From the NCBI GenBank assembly GCA_016841725.1, contig JAENYP010000001.1, positions 248,001 to 312,000 on the forward strand: a DNA stretch of 64,000 nt. The letters are read 5' to 3'. This stretch comes from Thermincola carboxydiphila (GTDB lineage Bacteria > Bacillota > Thermincolia > Thermincolales > UBA2595). Position numbers and translations under genes: made by a program. This document shows, piece after piece, positions 35,284-43,881 of this stretch. The notes beneath the pieces were generated by a model. That model was not told the DNA's origin. It did no database searches and worked only from the letters and a program-made list of their open reading frames with translations. The number at the start of each line of letters is the position of its first letter. Positions within the stretch are counted from its first letter, which is position 1.

Positions 35284-35305
35284 GCTGTGCCTTAGAGGGC
35301 ACAGC
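35284..35305 (-). other. Hairpin directly before the radical SAM-LuxE ribosome site
   Basis: GCTGTGCC and GGCACAGC form a perfect eight-pair stem, with AAAAGGAGC just downstream on the minus strand. The same stem sequence recurs at 35449-35487. Confidence 0.6.
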
Positions 35306-35448
35306 CGATAATTCAAATTAAAACTTTTATTCAGTGGAGAAATCTTACCGAGTTGTATATTTCGACATCTCTTTCCATTATCCTTCTATATCAGGCAGCC
35401 AGTTATTACCGGTAATATTAGTATTACTTTCCTTAGGAGTTTTTGCCT

Positions 35449-35487
35449 GTTCAAAGCTGTGCCTGTGACCGGCACAGCTTTATGAAC
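35449..35487 (-). terminator. Long hairpin after the 35-haem cytochrome gene
   Basis: GTTCAAAGCTGTGCC pairs with GGCACAGCTT plus TGAAC around a seven-base loop (about 15 pairs, one small bulge), 28 nt after the 35-haem stop. It lacks a T-run. It may terminate weakly or protect the transcript. Confidence 0.55.
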
Positions 35488-35515
35488 TTATTGGTCTTCC
35501 TTGCAAAATACCAGT

Positions 35516-38500
35516 TTATCTTCCGTTTCGCTTCTGGGAACCAGACCCTTCGCCGCCCCGCTGGTGGGAAACAGATTGGTGGCAGCTTGTGCAGCTATAT
35601 TCTTTTACAGTTGTGTTGGAACTGAGATTCTGCTCGATGACCGCTGTGGTAATGGCTATAGCAGGATTGGCTGTATGGCAGACGACACAGTTTCCGTTAT
35701 GTGCCAAAACAACATCATTAGCGCCATTGCCGTGACAATTGATACAACCTTCACTATTAATAACCTGGTGCAGTTTCAGGTGTGTTTTGGCATCAGACCC
35801 GTTGTGGCATAAGGTACAGCTGTAAGTATTACTCTCACCAACCATGGGATTAATAATCTCCTGAATACCTGTATTACCGTGACAGGTATTGCAGCCACCC
35901 TCATGGACAGCAGATCCCTGACCGGTGAAAACATATTCTGTACCGGCTGTAATGTTAAAGGTATGACACACGCTGCAATCAAGGTTCTCCTGCTCGATAT
36001 CCTGGACAGCCTTGTGTTCAGGCAGGTGAGCAGCATCCCGGGTTACCGGGTAGCCATCTGCCGTATCACCGTTGTGGCAGTCACTGCAATAAATGGAAGT
36101 TGATCCGTTTACAAGCATATCAAGCTCTCCGTCCCTGGCAATGACTTCACCATAAAACGGCTCAGTATGGCATGCGGCGCAGTCTTTATCATACGCGTTA
36201 TGAAGTTCAGCCAATTCCGTATCGCCACTGGCAGAATCAGCAGCGTGGCAGGCAGCACAGTTTACTTCCTCAGGTTCCTCGTAAACAACTACGTTATGGG
36301 TGTGGTCTCCTTCCCCATGACAGCCCTGGCAGCTTACATCACCCGAGGCAATTGCCCCTTTTACCGAATCCCTGGCTGTTGTCCCGTGACAGGAGTCACA
36401 GGTCACTGTAGAACTGCTGCGTTTCTTATGCACGGCAAGGAGATTCTGCCCTGCAGCTGAATCATCTGTCTGGTGACAGTTAAGACAGAAAGCGGTATCC
36501 GGATAAAGCGCGGTATCAGCGTCATGGAAAGGTTTATGAGTTTCCGCCATATCCATTTCAGCATTGACTGAGGCGTCATGACAGCCTTCACAGGATACAT
36601 CAAGACCTACCACTGCAGGTTTAAATCGCTCATCAGTATGGCAGGCACCACATCCAACAGTGACAGCTGAATGGATGTCTATTAAGGAGTCGGCATGACA
36701 GGTACTGCAGTCAGGGCTGTATTCAGGCATAAATACCGGGAACAAATCCACCTCATGCTCCGGAGAGTATTGGGTTTCCGGGTGTTTTGCAGGTGCGGAA
36801 ACATCATTATGACATGCTTCACAGGCTGTCAAACCGGTGCTGATTTGATCTCCTACCGGTGCATCCGGGTCGTGGCACACACCACAGGTATATTCCTGGT
36901 TTAAAGTGATATTTGGCTCCACATGAACCCCTATGAGGTTATTTAAAGCATAGGTCTCATTGGTGGATGTATGGCACCAGGAACAGTCAACCGGCTTATC
37001 TGCAGCAATAAGGTCTGTCATTGACAAATCTGTGGTGCTTTGATGCATTGTGGCAATATCCCCATGACATGCGGAACATGAATAACCTGGGACAGGGACA
37101 TTGGCCCTAATGGGGTCAATATCAATCCGGTATTGACCATCAACCACTCCATGGCAGGTTTCACAGGACAATGGATGGTAGCCTACAATCTGTTCTCCAT
37201 CAGCCTGGTGAACAGGATAATATGGTGATGTGCCTTTTTCATGGTCTTCCAGGTGACAAGCCGAACAGTCGTAACCGTTACCGTCTTTTACATCTTCCTT
37301 CAGATCAGCAATAAGACTCTTATAGGCCTCGTTGTGGCAGTCTGTACATTTCAGGTGGAAGGCGGTTGTATCTTCATATTGAACCCCTTCAAAAGCGGCC
37401 TGGTGGCCTGATGATAAGTCAGTATGGCATTCTGTACAGGAATATCTGTCACTGCGGCCATCGGCAATGATTGTGTTAATCACTGCGGCAAATGCAGTGC
37501 CCGGAGTATGACATGATGCACAACTCGTATGTACATCCATAACAGCCATCTGCTGACCACTGTAATCCGCGCTGTGAACCGGAGCCTTGGGATTGGAACC
37601 GGTGGTGCCGTCACCGTTGTGGCAGTCAAGGCATGAATAGTTTTTAACTGAACTGCCCGCAAGTTCAGCAATGTCAGGAAGAATTTCCTGCCTCTGATGA
37701 CAGGTATTGCAGGAATCGTGCGGTGCCCCGTCAACCCGCAGATTGTTGCTTTCTGTGGCAATGTGGAAAAGTGGATGCTCTTCGGGTACTGGAATAACTC
37801 CGGCATTAAAGTGACACTTGTCACAGGAGCGGTTGGCTGCAATGTTGTCGGCAGTATCGATTACATTAAGTACGGCCGGATTGGTGGATTTGTGACAGGC
37901 CATACAGTCTTTATCCTGATTTGCGTGTTCAACATCAAGAGTACTGTTATGACATCCTGAACAATCTACCGGATATATACCGGTCAGTTGTAAGGTAAAT
38001 GATAATTCGTCAGGTAAAGTGGTGTTGTGAAATGACGTCAACTGTGCTGCGGTATGTCCTGTCTTGTCTGTAATATGGCAGCCGAGGCAAAGGTTGGTAG
38101 TATCTGTCGGACCCGAAGGCACAATCCCGGAATCATAATAGCCATGACATTTCGAGGCAGAACAGGTTAGTTCTTCCGGCCCCCAACTGATTCCCGTAGC
38201 TACAGTATAAGTTTTATAATCTGTGATTTGGGTACTGCCGTGCTGTTGGTGAGCCACAGGCTTATGACAGGCTTCACAGGTAGCAGCCCTGTGGCAATTA
38301 CCGCAATAACCGGTATTTGCCGGGGTATTCTTACCATTGTGGTAATTGTGAATGTCAGGAGGGCCTACCAGAAGGCTGGCAGTGCTTCTGAAATAGCCGG
38401 CATTGGGAACATATACTGCCGTCCATTTGGGGTACGGGTGGTCTTCATTAACCAAAAACCCCTCATGACAAACTTTACAGGTATCAGCTGGGGCAGGTGA

Positions 38501-38638
38501 TGCCAAAGTGAAATCACTTACCACTGTACCGTGACACTTGGTACAGTCTGTCAGGTCCGTCTCCGCACTGGCACTGTTCATAAATGAAAAACAGATGACA
38601 ACAATTAAGGTGAAAATTAGTAAAATTAATTTTTTCAG
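35516..38638 (-). CDS. Giant 35-haem c-type cytochrome (probable CTG start)
   Basis: From the first ATG (38581) the protein lacks a full signal peptide. Upstream in frame is KKLILLIFTLIVVICFSFMN, a perfect one, starting at CTG 38638 (8 nt after AAGGAGG) or ATT 38641 (5 nt after). The CTG aligns with the ATG of the paralogue at 40842 (MKKK). The mature part (about 1015 residues) carries 34 CXXCH and one CX4CH (CSASKCH) motif and almost no haem-free domain, roughly one haem per 29 residues. The first ~220 residues closely match the 16-haem protein (shared AVYVPNAGYF and NGKNTPAN). Size and density suit a long-range electron wire or store across the cell wall. Its redox partner is unknown. Confidence 0.93.
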   Translation of the reverse strand: MKKLILLIFTLIVVICFSFMNSASAETDLTDCTKCHGTVVSDFTLASPAPADTCKVCHEGFLVNEDHPYPKWTAVYVPNAGYFRSTASLLVGPPDIHNYHNGKNTPANTGYCGNCHRAATCEACHKPVAHQQHGSTQITDYKTYTVATGISWGPEELTCSASKCHGYYDSGIVPSGPTDTTNLCLGCHITDKTGHTAAQLTSFHNTTLPDELSFTLQLTGIYPVDCSGCHNSTLDVEHANQDKDCMACHKSTNPAVLNVIDTADNIAANRSCDKCHFNAGVIPVPEEHPLFHIATESNNLRVDGAPHDSCNTCHQRQEILPDIAELAGSSVKNYSCLDCHNGDGTTGSNPKAPVHSADYSGQQMAVMDVHTSCASCHTPGTAFAAVINTIIADGRSDRYSCTECHTDLSSGHQAAFEGVQYEDTTAFHLKCTDCHNEAYKSLIADLKEDVKDGNGYDCSACHLEDHEKGTSPYYPVHQADGEQIVGYHPLSCETCHGVVDGQYRIDIDPIRANVPVPGYSCSACHGDIATMHQSTTDLSMTDLIAADKPVDCSWCHTSTNETYALNNLIGVHVEPNITLNQEYTCGVCHDPDAPVGDQISTGLTACEACHNDVSAPAKHPETQYSPEHEVDLFPVFMPEYSPDCSTCHADSLIDIHSAVTVGCGACHTDERFKPAVVGLDVSCEGCHDASVNAEMDMAETHKPFHDADTALYPDTAFCLNCHQTDDSAAGQNLLAVHKKRSSSTVTCDSCHGTTARDSVKGAIASGDVSCQGCHGEGDHTHNVVVYEEPEEVNCAACHAADSASGDTELAELHNAYDKDCAACHTEPFYGEVIARDGELDMLVNGSTSIYCSDCHNGDTADGYPVTRDAAHLPEHKAVQDIEQENLDCSVCHTFNITAGTEYVFTGQGSAVHEGGCNTCHGNTGIQEIINPMVGESNTYSCTLCHNGSDAKTHLKLHQVINSEGCINCHGNGANDVVLAHNGNCVVCHTANPAIAITTAVIEQNLSSNTTVKEYSCTSCHQSVSHQRGGEGSGSQKRNGR

Positions 38639-38641
38639 AAT

Positions 38642-38991
38642 CGTTACCTCCTTTCTAGCAATTTTTGATTCAACTAATACCCGTTTCTATTCACCTCCTC
38701 TCACTTGTTACAAGTGAAAACAATCATTTGATTTATCAATTAAAGACAACAAAAATTGCTCACCTTTACTGGCAGCAAATTTAATTAGCCTCTATATTAT
38801 AATCGTGAGCCAAACAAAACAGGTTTAACCTTTGTCCATTTATTGGCTCCTATTTTTGGTTTTTTTTCCATCTTATTATACCACTAGATGTCATCAAATT
38901 TCAATAGTATCAAATCAGGAACAAAATTTAAGCCGGTACTTCAATAGCGTACCGACTTAAGATCAATTTGAGACAAATCCGTATATTTTAT
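38642..38991. other. Gene-free region between the 35- and 16-haem genes
   Basis: These 350 bases hold the 16-haem terminator (38921-38960), a palindrome TCACTTGTTACAAGTGA at 38701-38717 that could be an operator, a GAGGAGGTG sequence at about 38690-38700 that resembles an unused ribosome site, and the true AAGGAGG at 38647-38653. A TATAAT lies near 38800, without a matching -35. Confidence 0.55.
38921..38960 (-). terminator. Intrinsic terminator of the 16-haem gene
   Basis: TTAAGTCGGTAC and GTACCGGCTTAA pair with one mismatch on the minus strand, followed by ATTTTGTT. Confidence 0.75.
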
Positions 38992-40842
38992 TTACTTGTA
39001 CAAAATCTCTAACCTATAGCCGTCGGGTAAAACTGGAGAGGTCAGATGGTTTTCACCACCATAAAAGAACACAGTGGCATTTCTCCGGTCCTTTTTAAAC
39101 TGGGCCTTAAAGCTATCTTCGTTCAGTTCCAATGCAGGCAGTGTCCATCCGTTTGCAGCCATCTGTTTCTGATAATAATTCCAAACCGTTTCCCTGCTCA
39201 CTATTAACCTGTTGGAAATAAGCAGTTTACCACCCTCGTATCCGGTCGGCATCCATTCCTCGCCTGACCATATATCGGCAGGTTGCGGCAATGACCACTG
39301 ATACCCGGCGTATAGTGGAATGTCTGCAGGTATCTTCTGTACCAGATTAAAGTTATGGGCTACATCATGGCAGGCAATGCAATCGGTATTGCCCGTCACT
39401 ACTGCTGTCTTCACCGTTTCATTTGGGCTCTGATGACAGGTCACACAGTTTAAGGGATTATCGGCATTTCCCGCCTGAGTAATACTGTTGTTAAGGTGTT
39501 CCTCAGTTAAAACTGGTTTGTGACACACCTTTGTACAGTTGCTGTCAATTTCTCCTGTATGTCCGGCATCCAATGAAGCCCCAAAATGGCATTCGGTACA
39601 GGAATAGTCACTGCCATTATTAACCTGCAAAGCTATTGTCTCGACCTTGGCAGCGGCATTTGTCCCCGGAGTATGACAGGTCGCGCAGCCTGGGTGAACG
39701 TCCAGCAACCCCATATACTCTCCGTCAAGCCTGGCAGTGTGTTCCGGAGCAAGACCAGTTTCCTGATTGTGACAGGTAAAACAGTCGTACTTTCTCTCAG
39801 TAATAGGTAACCTTGCAAGGTCTTCTATCTTTGTCAGCAAATTAGTTCTGGCGTGACAGGTATTGCAATCCGAGTGGGCCCCGGCGGATATATCCAGATT
39901 GTCACTTAAGACAGCCTTATGATACGTCAGGTGTTCTGCGGGCCGTTCTGGGAGTACAGCTACATTAAAATGGCACACTCTACAGCTCCGGTTCGCATTT
40001 TTCATTGTTATATCAGTCAGCCCGCTATTTACAGTTTTAATCACCTGAACGGCATCCTGAACAGGCAGTTTGGCAGATGCCATGTGGCAGTAGCCGCATT
40101 CTGTATCTTCAGGCTGACTTAATTCCTGAGCAACCAGTTTATGTTCTACCGCCAAGTTTCCGGTATGGCAGCCTTCACATGAAATAACATTCTCAGTGAT
40201 CCCTAGCCTTAAGGTTTGGTTAGCCGAGTTATGAAAAGGTTCCAGGCGTTCCGGAGTATGACCAGTTTTATCAGTACTGTGGCAGTTTATACAAAGCTGC
40301 TCCCCATCAGTCCTGTTAATTACGACACCGGTGCTATAAAAACCATGACAGGTTTCAGTAGAACACGAAATCGGCTTCAAGCTGTACCCAGTGCCAGTGG
40401 ACACCGTATATTTCTTCAAACTATCCACAGGTATGCTTCCATGTGTTTTATGGGTTACAGCCTTATGGCAGCTTTCGCAGTCTGCAGCAACATGGCAGTT
40501 ACGGCACCATCCTGAGTTGGCAGGAGTGTTTTTTCCATTATGGTAGCTATGAATTTTCGGAACTCCTGTGGCAATACTTCCTGAATTTTTAAAATATCCG
40601 GCATTGGGAACATAAACTGCTGTCCAACTGGGGTAAGGATGATCTTCATTAATCAAAAAACCTTCATGACAAGCTTTACAGGTATCTGCAGGAGCAGGAG
40701 GCGCTACAGCAAAGTCGCTGATAACTGTGCCATGACACTTTTGGCAATCCTCTAACCCTGCAAATGCCTGCTGATTCCCGGTAAACAACATGATAACCAA
40801 TAAAACCAGGAAGGGAATGGCATATGTAATTTTCTTTTTCAT
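38992..40842 (-). CDS. 16-haem c-type cytochrome with non-standard haem motifs and C-terminal domain
   Basis: The protein has 616 residues with a signal peptide (YAIPFLVLLVIMLFTGNQQAFA). It has 14 CXXCH motifs, one CX4CH (CSTETCH) and one CX3CH (CTKVCH). The CX4CH position is conserved with the 35-haem paralogue downstream, so it probably binds haem; the CX3CH is unusual. The last ~115 residues contain no cysteines and look like a separate alpha/beta domain (VWNYYQKQMAANGWTLP; RNATVFFYGG). The two genes are a tandem duplication of a haem block, expanded in the 35-haem protein. They have their own terminators, so each may be transcribed separately. Confidence 0.92.
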   Translation of the reverse strand: MKKKITYAIPFLVLLVIMLFTGNQQAFAGLEDCQKCHGTVISDFAVAPPAPADTCKACHEGFLINEDHPYPSWTAVYVPNAGYFKNSGSIATGVPKIHSYHNGKNTPANSGWCRNCHVAADCESCHKAVTHKTHGSIPVDSLKKYTVSTGTGYSLKPISCSTETCHGFYSTGVVINRTDGEQLCINCHSTDKTGHTPERLEPFHNSANQTLRLGITENVISCEGCHTGNLAVEHKLVAQELSQPEDTECGYCHMASAKLPVQDAVQVIKTVNSGLTDITMKNANRSCRVCHFNVAVLPERPAEHLTYHKAVLSDNLDISAGAHSDCNTCHARTNLLTKIEDLARLPITERKYDCFTCHNQETGLAPEHTARLDGEYMGLLDVHPGCATCHTPGTNAAAKVETIALQVNNGSDYSCTECHFGASLDAGHTGEIDSNCTKVCHKPVLTEEHLNNSITQAGNADNPLNCVTCHQSPNETVKTAVVTGNTDCIACHDVAHNFNLVQKIPADIPLYAGYQWSLPQPADIWSGEEWMPTGYEGGKLLISNRLIVSRETVWNYYQKQMAANGWTLPALELNEDSFKAQFKKDRRNATVFFYGGENHLTSPVLPDGYRLEILYK

Positions 40843-41029
40843 CCAAATTCCCCCTTCAATTAAGTGACAAGGCTCAACACATTACACGTCAACATGTGTA
40901 AATATTTCTATGTTAATTGTATTAGCAACAAATTTTTTCTAAGTTTATAGTAATCTTTAACGATAAACTAGTAATCCCGTAAGTATTATAATCGGTTATT
41001 GAAGTATTACTTTTCGTAGTCTTTTAAAG

Positions 41030-41062
41030 GTGAAAACAGTGCCCGGCGCTGCCACCGGGCAC
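41030..41062 (-). terminator. Intrinsic terminator after the hexahaem gene (copy 1)
   Basis: GTGCCCGG and CCGGGCAC pair perfectly; TGTTTTCACCTTT follows on the minus strand. It closes the TPR-NHL-hexahaem operon of 43.8-41.1 kb. Confidence 0.85.
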
Positions 41063-41091
41063 CATTTCCGATATCTACAAATTTAACTTAA

Positions 41092-42192
41092 TTAACTCTG
41101 ATCACTTGGTTTGTTGAACTCTGCTGCCCCATGGCAGTCATAGCATACATCCCTGTTAGTTTCCCTAAGGAGGACACTGGAGTCAGACTCGTCATCTGTT
41201 GAGCCATCACTTAACTCGTAACTTGCTGATGCACGGGTCCATACGGTATCACTGGTGGATGAACCTGTACCGTGAGCCCTGTGGCAGGTCAGACAGACCA
41301 GCTTGTCATTAACTGAAAGAGCCACCTTCTCCAGAGACTGGTGAGTCACATCCGTCGGGTTGTCAAGAGTGAAGTTCATCCGGTGCATGTACTTGTCGGC
41401 GACACTTGTGCCGGCATCATCAACAGCAACCTGACCGGCATCAGCATCCATCTGGTTGAACAGGTCATGACAGCCGGCACACCAGATACCGACATTGTCC
41501 CCATAACCGGTTACAACCTGAGTCTTAAATCCGGTCGTATCAGATGCTCCGATACTGCCAAAGGTCCAGTCCCGATGGTCATAAACTGATTCACCAACAC
41601 CACCGTTGTCGGTAGCCTCCTGGACCAGTTTTGGCAGGTCAAGCCTCAGCAGACGCGGCATAATGGTACTGGTTGCGTAATTGCCGCCCTTGTGGGGGTC
41701 ATGGCAGGAACCGCAGCGGAAGTCGCCGGTTAAGGTAGTGGTACCACCAGGGATGATTGAAGTTTCATCCCAAACATCTCCGTCATAAGTCTCCACCCCG
41801 TGGACAGATGTACTGTAGACATAATCCGTCAGGGTATAGGCATGCGAAGCATAATTATGGTTGTCGAAATCAAAGGTCTTGTAGAAACCACCGGCAACTG
41901 AAGGCATAAAACCGCCTGCTGCTGGTGTTGCAATCATCCCGTTTTTAGCATCATAAGGACTCTTGGAAAGGCTGTTATGGCAGTAGTAGCAAAAATCCGT
42001 CTGGGTTGGTCCCGAAATCAACAGGGCCGCAGCCTGACCGGCGTGGGTGACATGGCACTTGGCGCAACCCAGTGAGTTGTCGGCAAAGTCACCATGATAA
42101 TATGGTTCAACCGCCATAGCAGTTGAGGCAACAGCAGCAACCATTATCACCGCCATTACCAAAGTTAAAGCTAACTTTTTCATCATTTTCAC
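41092..42192 (-). CDS. OmcS-like hexahaem c-type cytochrome (copy 1)
   Basis: The protein has 366 residues with a clear signal peptide (LALTLVMAVIMVAAVASTAMA) and mature start VEPYYHGDF. Six CXXCH motifs follow: CAKCHVTH, CYYCH, CGSCHDPHKGG, CAGCH, CLTCHRAHGTG, CYDCH. Order, first-haem CHxxH, third-haem CHDPH and fifth-haem CHRAH all parallel OmcS as I remember it. Compared with copy 2 it lacks the extra N-terminal beta domain. Ten histidines lie outside the motifs, enough for six bis-His haems. It is 13 nt after the NHL gene in a TPR-NHL-cytochrome operon and ends at a strong terminator. Likely secreted; polymerisation is hypothesised. Confidence 0.92.
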   Translation of the reverse strand: MKMMKKLALTLVMAVIMVAAVASTAMAVEPYYHGDFADNSLGCAKCHVTHAGQAAALLISGPTQTDFCYYCHNSLSKSPYDAKNGMIATPAAGGFMPSVAGGFYKTFDFDNHNYASHAYTLTDYVYSTSVHGVETYDGDVWDETSIIPGGTTTLTGDFRCGSCHDPHKGGNYATSTIMPRLLRLDLPKLVQEATDNGGVGESVYDHRDWTFGSIGASDTTGFKTQVVTGYGDNVGIWCAGCHDLFNQMDADAGQVAVDDAGTSVADKYMHRMNFTLDNPTDVTHQSLEKVALSVNDKLVCLTCHRAHGTGSSTSDTVWTRASASYELSDGSTDDESDSSVLLRETNRDVCYDCHGAAEFNKPSDQS

Positions 42193-42205
42193 CTCCTTTC
42201 AATGT

Positions 42206-43180
42206 TTATCTCGGTTTATATACCAATACACGTTTAAAAGCGTGTTCCAGTACATACATTCTGCCGGCATCATCAAGAGTGACATCTGTCGGCAGATAAA
42301 TTTCCTGCTCCTGGTCCTCAATAGTTTCACTCCTGGTTATCCGGGTAACTGTTTCGCCTTCTGTGTTCATGATACTGACCCGGTGCGCCATGCCCTCAAC
42401 TGTATAGAGCCTGCCGGCTTTATCAAATGCCAGGCCCCGGGGGACAAACAGAGCGCCTTCACCGGTTTCTTCATTTTTTTTGGGCAGTGTTCTGACCAAT
42501 TCACCTTCAGGATCATAGATATTTATCCTGTTATTCATGGAGTCGGCAACATAAATCTGGCCATCCCTGACTGTTAAATCGTACGGATAATACAGTTTTC
42601 CCGGGTCACTGCCATACCCGCCAAAGCTCTTCACCTTTTTCTTGGTAGCCAGTTCATATTTCTCAACGGTCTGGTCCTTATTATTTAAAAGGTACAAAAA
42701 TCCATTGTCAACTGCTACATCCGCAACCAGGATCCCATCAAGTTCCAGAGTATCCAGGATCTGACCTTCGGGGTTCAGCATAAAGACCTTGCCTGAGATG
42801 GGGTCGGCAACATACAGCCTGGTCCCATCCCAGAACATCCCCGAGGGTGACTGGATCTCCTTGCTGGCAATATCCCTTACATGGTCCCCTGTTTTATCAT
42901 AAACAGCTATTCTACCATTATCGGTGTCGGAAACGTAAATCAGGTTATTGAACACAAGGACTTCGTATGGATTGTTAAAATTCTTGGCGCCCCCATAAAC
43001 TGCAAATACATATTCATACTCAGGAATATCAACCGGCACAGTGGCACGAAATACATCCACAGGGCTGGTTTTTCTTAAATAAAAATACCCAAAGATGCAG
43101 ACCAGCACCAGTGTGGTTCCCAGAATTAGATTCAGCAAGATGGCTTTGGATATTTTTTTTCTGCCTGTTTGCATGTTCAT
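42206..43180 (-). CDS. Membrane-anchored NHL-repeat beta-propeller protein (copy 1)
   Basis: The protein has 324 residues with a membrane helix (ILLNLILGTTLVLVCIFGYFY) and six NHL-type blades (EVLVFNNLIYVSDTDNGRI, MFWDGTRLYVADPISGK, LTVRDGQIYVADSMNNR, LAFDKAGRLYTVEG, VTLDDAGRMYVLEH). It overlaps the TPR gene by 4 nt (ATGA) and precedes the hexahaem gene by 13 nt. Gene order and overlap are the same as at 32.3-29.2 kb. A docking or assembly role for the adjacent cytochrome is inferred. Confidence 0.92.
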   Translation of the reverse strand: MNMQTGRKKISKAILLNLILGTTLVLVCIFGYFYLRKTSPVDVFRATVPVDIPEYEYVFAVYGGAKNFNNPYEVLVFNNLIYVSDTDNGRIAVYDKTGDHVRDIASKEIQSPSGMFWDGTRLYVADPISGKVFMLNPEGQILDTLELDGILVADVAVDNGFLYLLNNKDQTVEKYELATKKKVKSFGGYGSDPGKLYYPYDLTVRDGQIYVADSMNNRINIYDPEGELVRTLPKKNEETGEGALFVPRGLAFDKAGRLYTVEGMAHRVSIMNTEGETVTRITRSETIEDQEQEIYLPTDVTLDDAGRMYVLEHAFKRVLVYKPR

Positions 43181-43815
43181 TTTGATTTTAATCCTTCCAA
43201 TAGTGTTTTTGCTTCTTCATAATTGGGAACAAAACTGAGCGCCCTGTTAAGGTCCTCACTGGCTTTTTCATTATTCTTCATCGCTATATAAGTCTTGGCT
43301 CGTTCCACCAATATATCGGCCGCTCCGGGACTTATGAGCAGCGCATTGTTAAACTTCTGCACAGCTTCTTCGTACTGTTTGTCATTACGGAGCAGTATAC
43401 CGTAATGTACATTTGCCTGAATAAAATACGGGGAGGTTTTCAGAACCTTGGCATACATTTCCTTTGCTGATTCTATGTCTCCGACTTGTTCTTTATAACT
43501 GGCGTAATTGAATAATACCGCATTATCTTTAGGATATTGTTTTACCAAATCCTGATAGATTTTTTCCGGAGACTTTTTATCACCTTTCTCTGCAAGCGAC
43601 AAAGCATAGGCTATCGCAGCGTTTCTTGATTTCGGGTTAGCTCGGTAAGCTTTTTCTATATCGTTAAAGCGGACTTCAGCAAATGACCTGGAATCAACCG
43701 GCTTCCAGAAAATTGCGTTACCCAGAAAAATTCCTACTGCACTTACAATTACGATTACACCAACTAAAACCAGGACGGCCGTTCTTAAGGATATTTCGGA
43801 ATTGTTCTGCTCCAT
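43177..43815 (-). CDS. Membrane-anchored TPR protein (copy 1)
   Basis: The protein has 212 residues with a membrane helix (AVLVLVGVIVIVSAVGIFLG) and about four to five TPRs (AIAYALSLAEKGDKKSPEKIY, LFNYASYKEQVGDIESAKEMY, VHYGILLRNDKQYEEAVQKF). It is a paralogue of the TPR protein at 31.6-32.3 kb and first in its operon. An FW pair just after the membrane segment is common to both. It starts at ATG 43815 with a GGAGGA site upstream. Confidence 0.9.
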   Translation of the reverse strand: MEQNNSEISLRTAVLVLVGVIVIVSAVGIFLGNAIFWKPVDSRSFAEVRFNDIEKAYRANPKSRNAAIAYALSLAEKGDKKSPEKIYQDLVKQYPKDNAVLFNYASYKEQVGDIESAKEMYAKVLKTSPYFIQANVHYGILLRNDKQYEEAVQKFNNALLISPGAADILVERAKTYIAMKNNEKASEDLNRALSFVPNYEEAKTLLEGLKSK

Positions 43816-43881
43816 TTCTTGTCCTCCTGCCGACTTTTTATAGTAAAAGATACTTGTCAGTTATGGGGCCACTATAAATTA

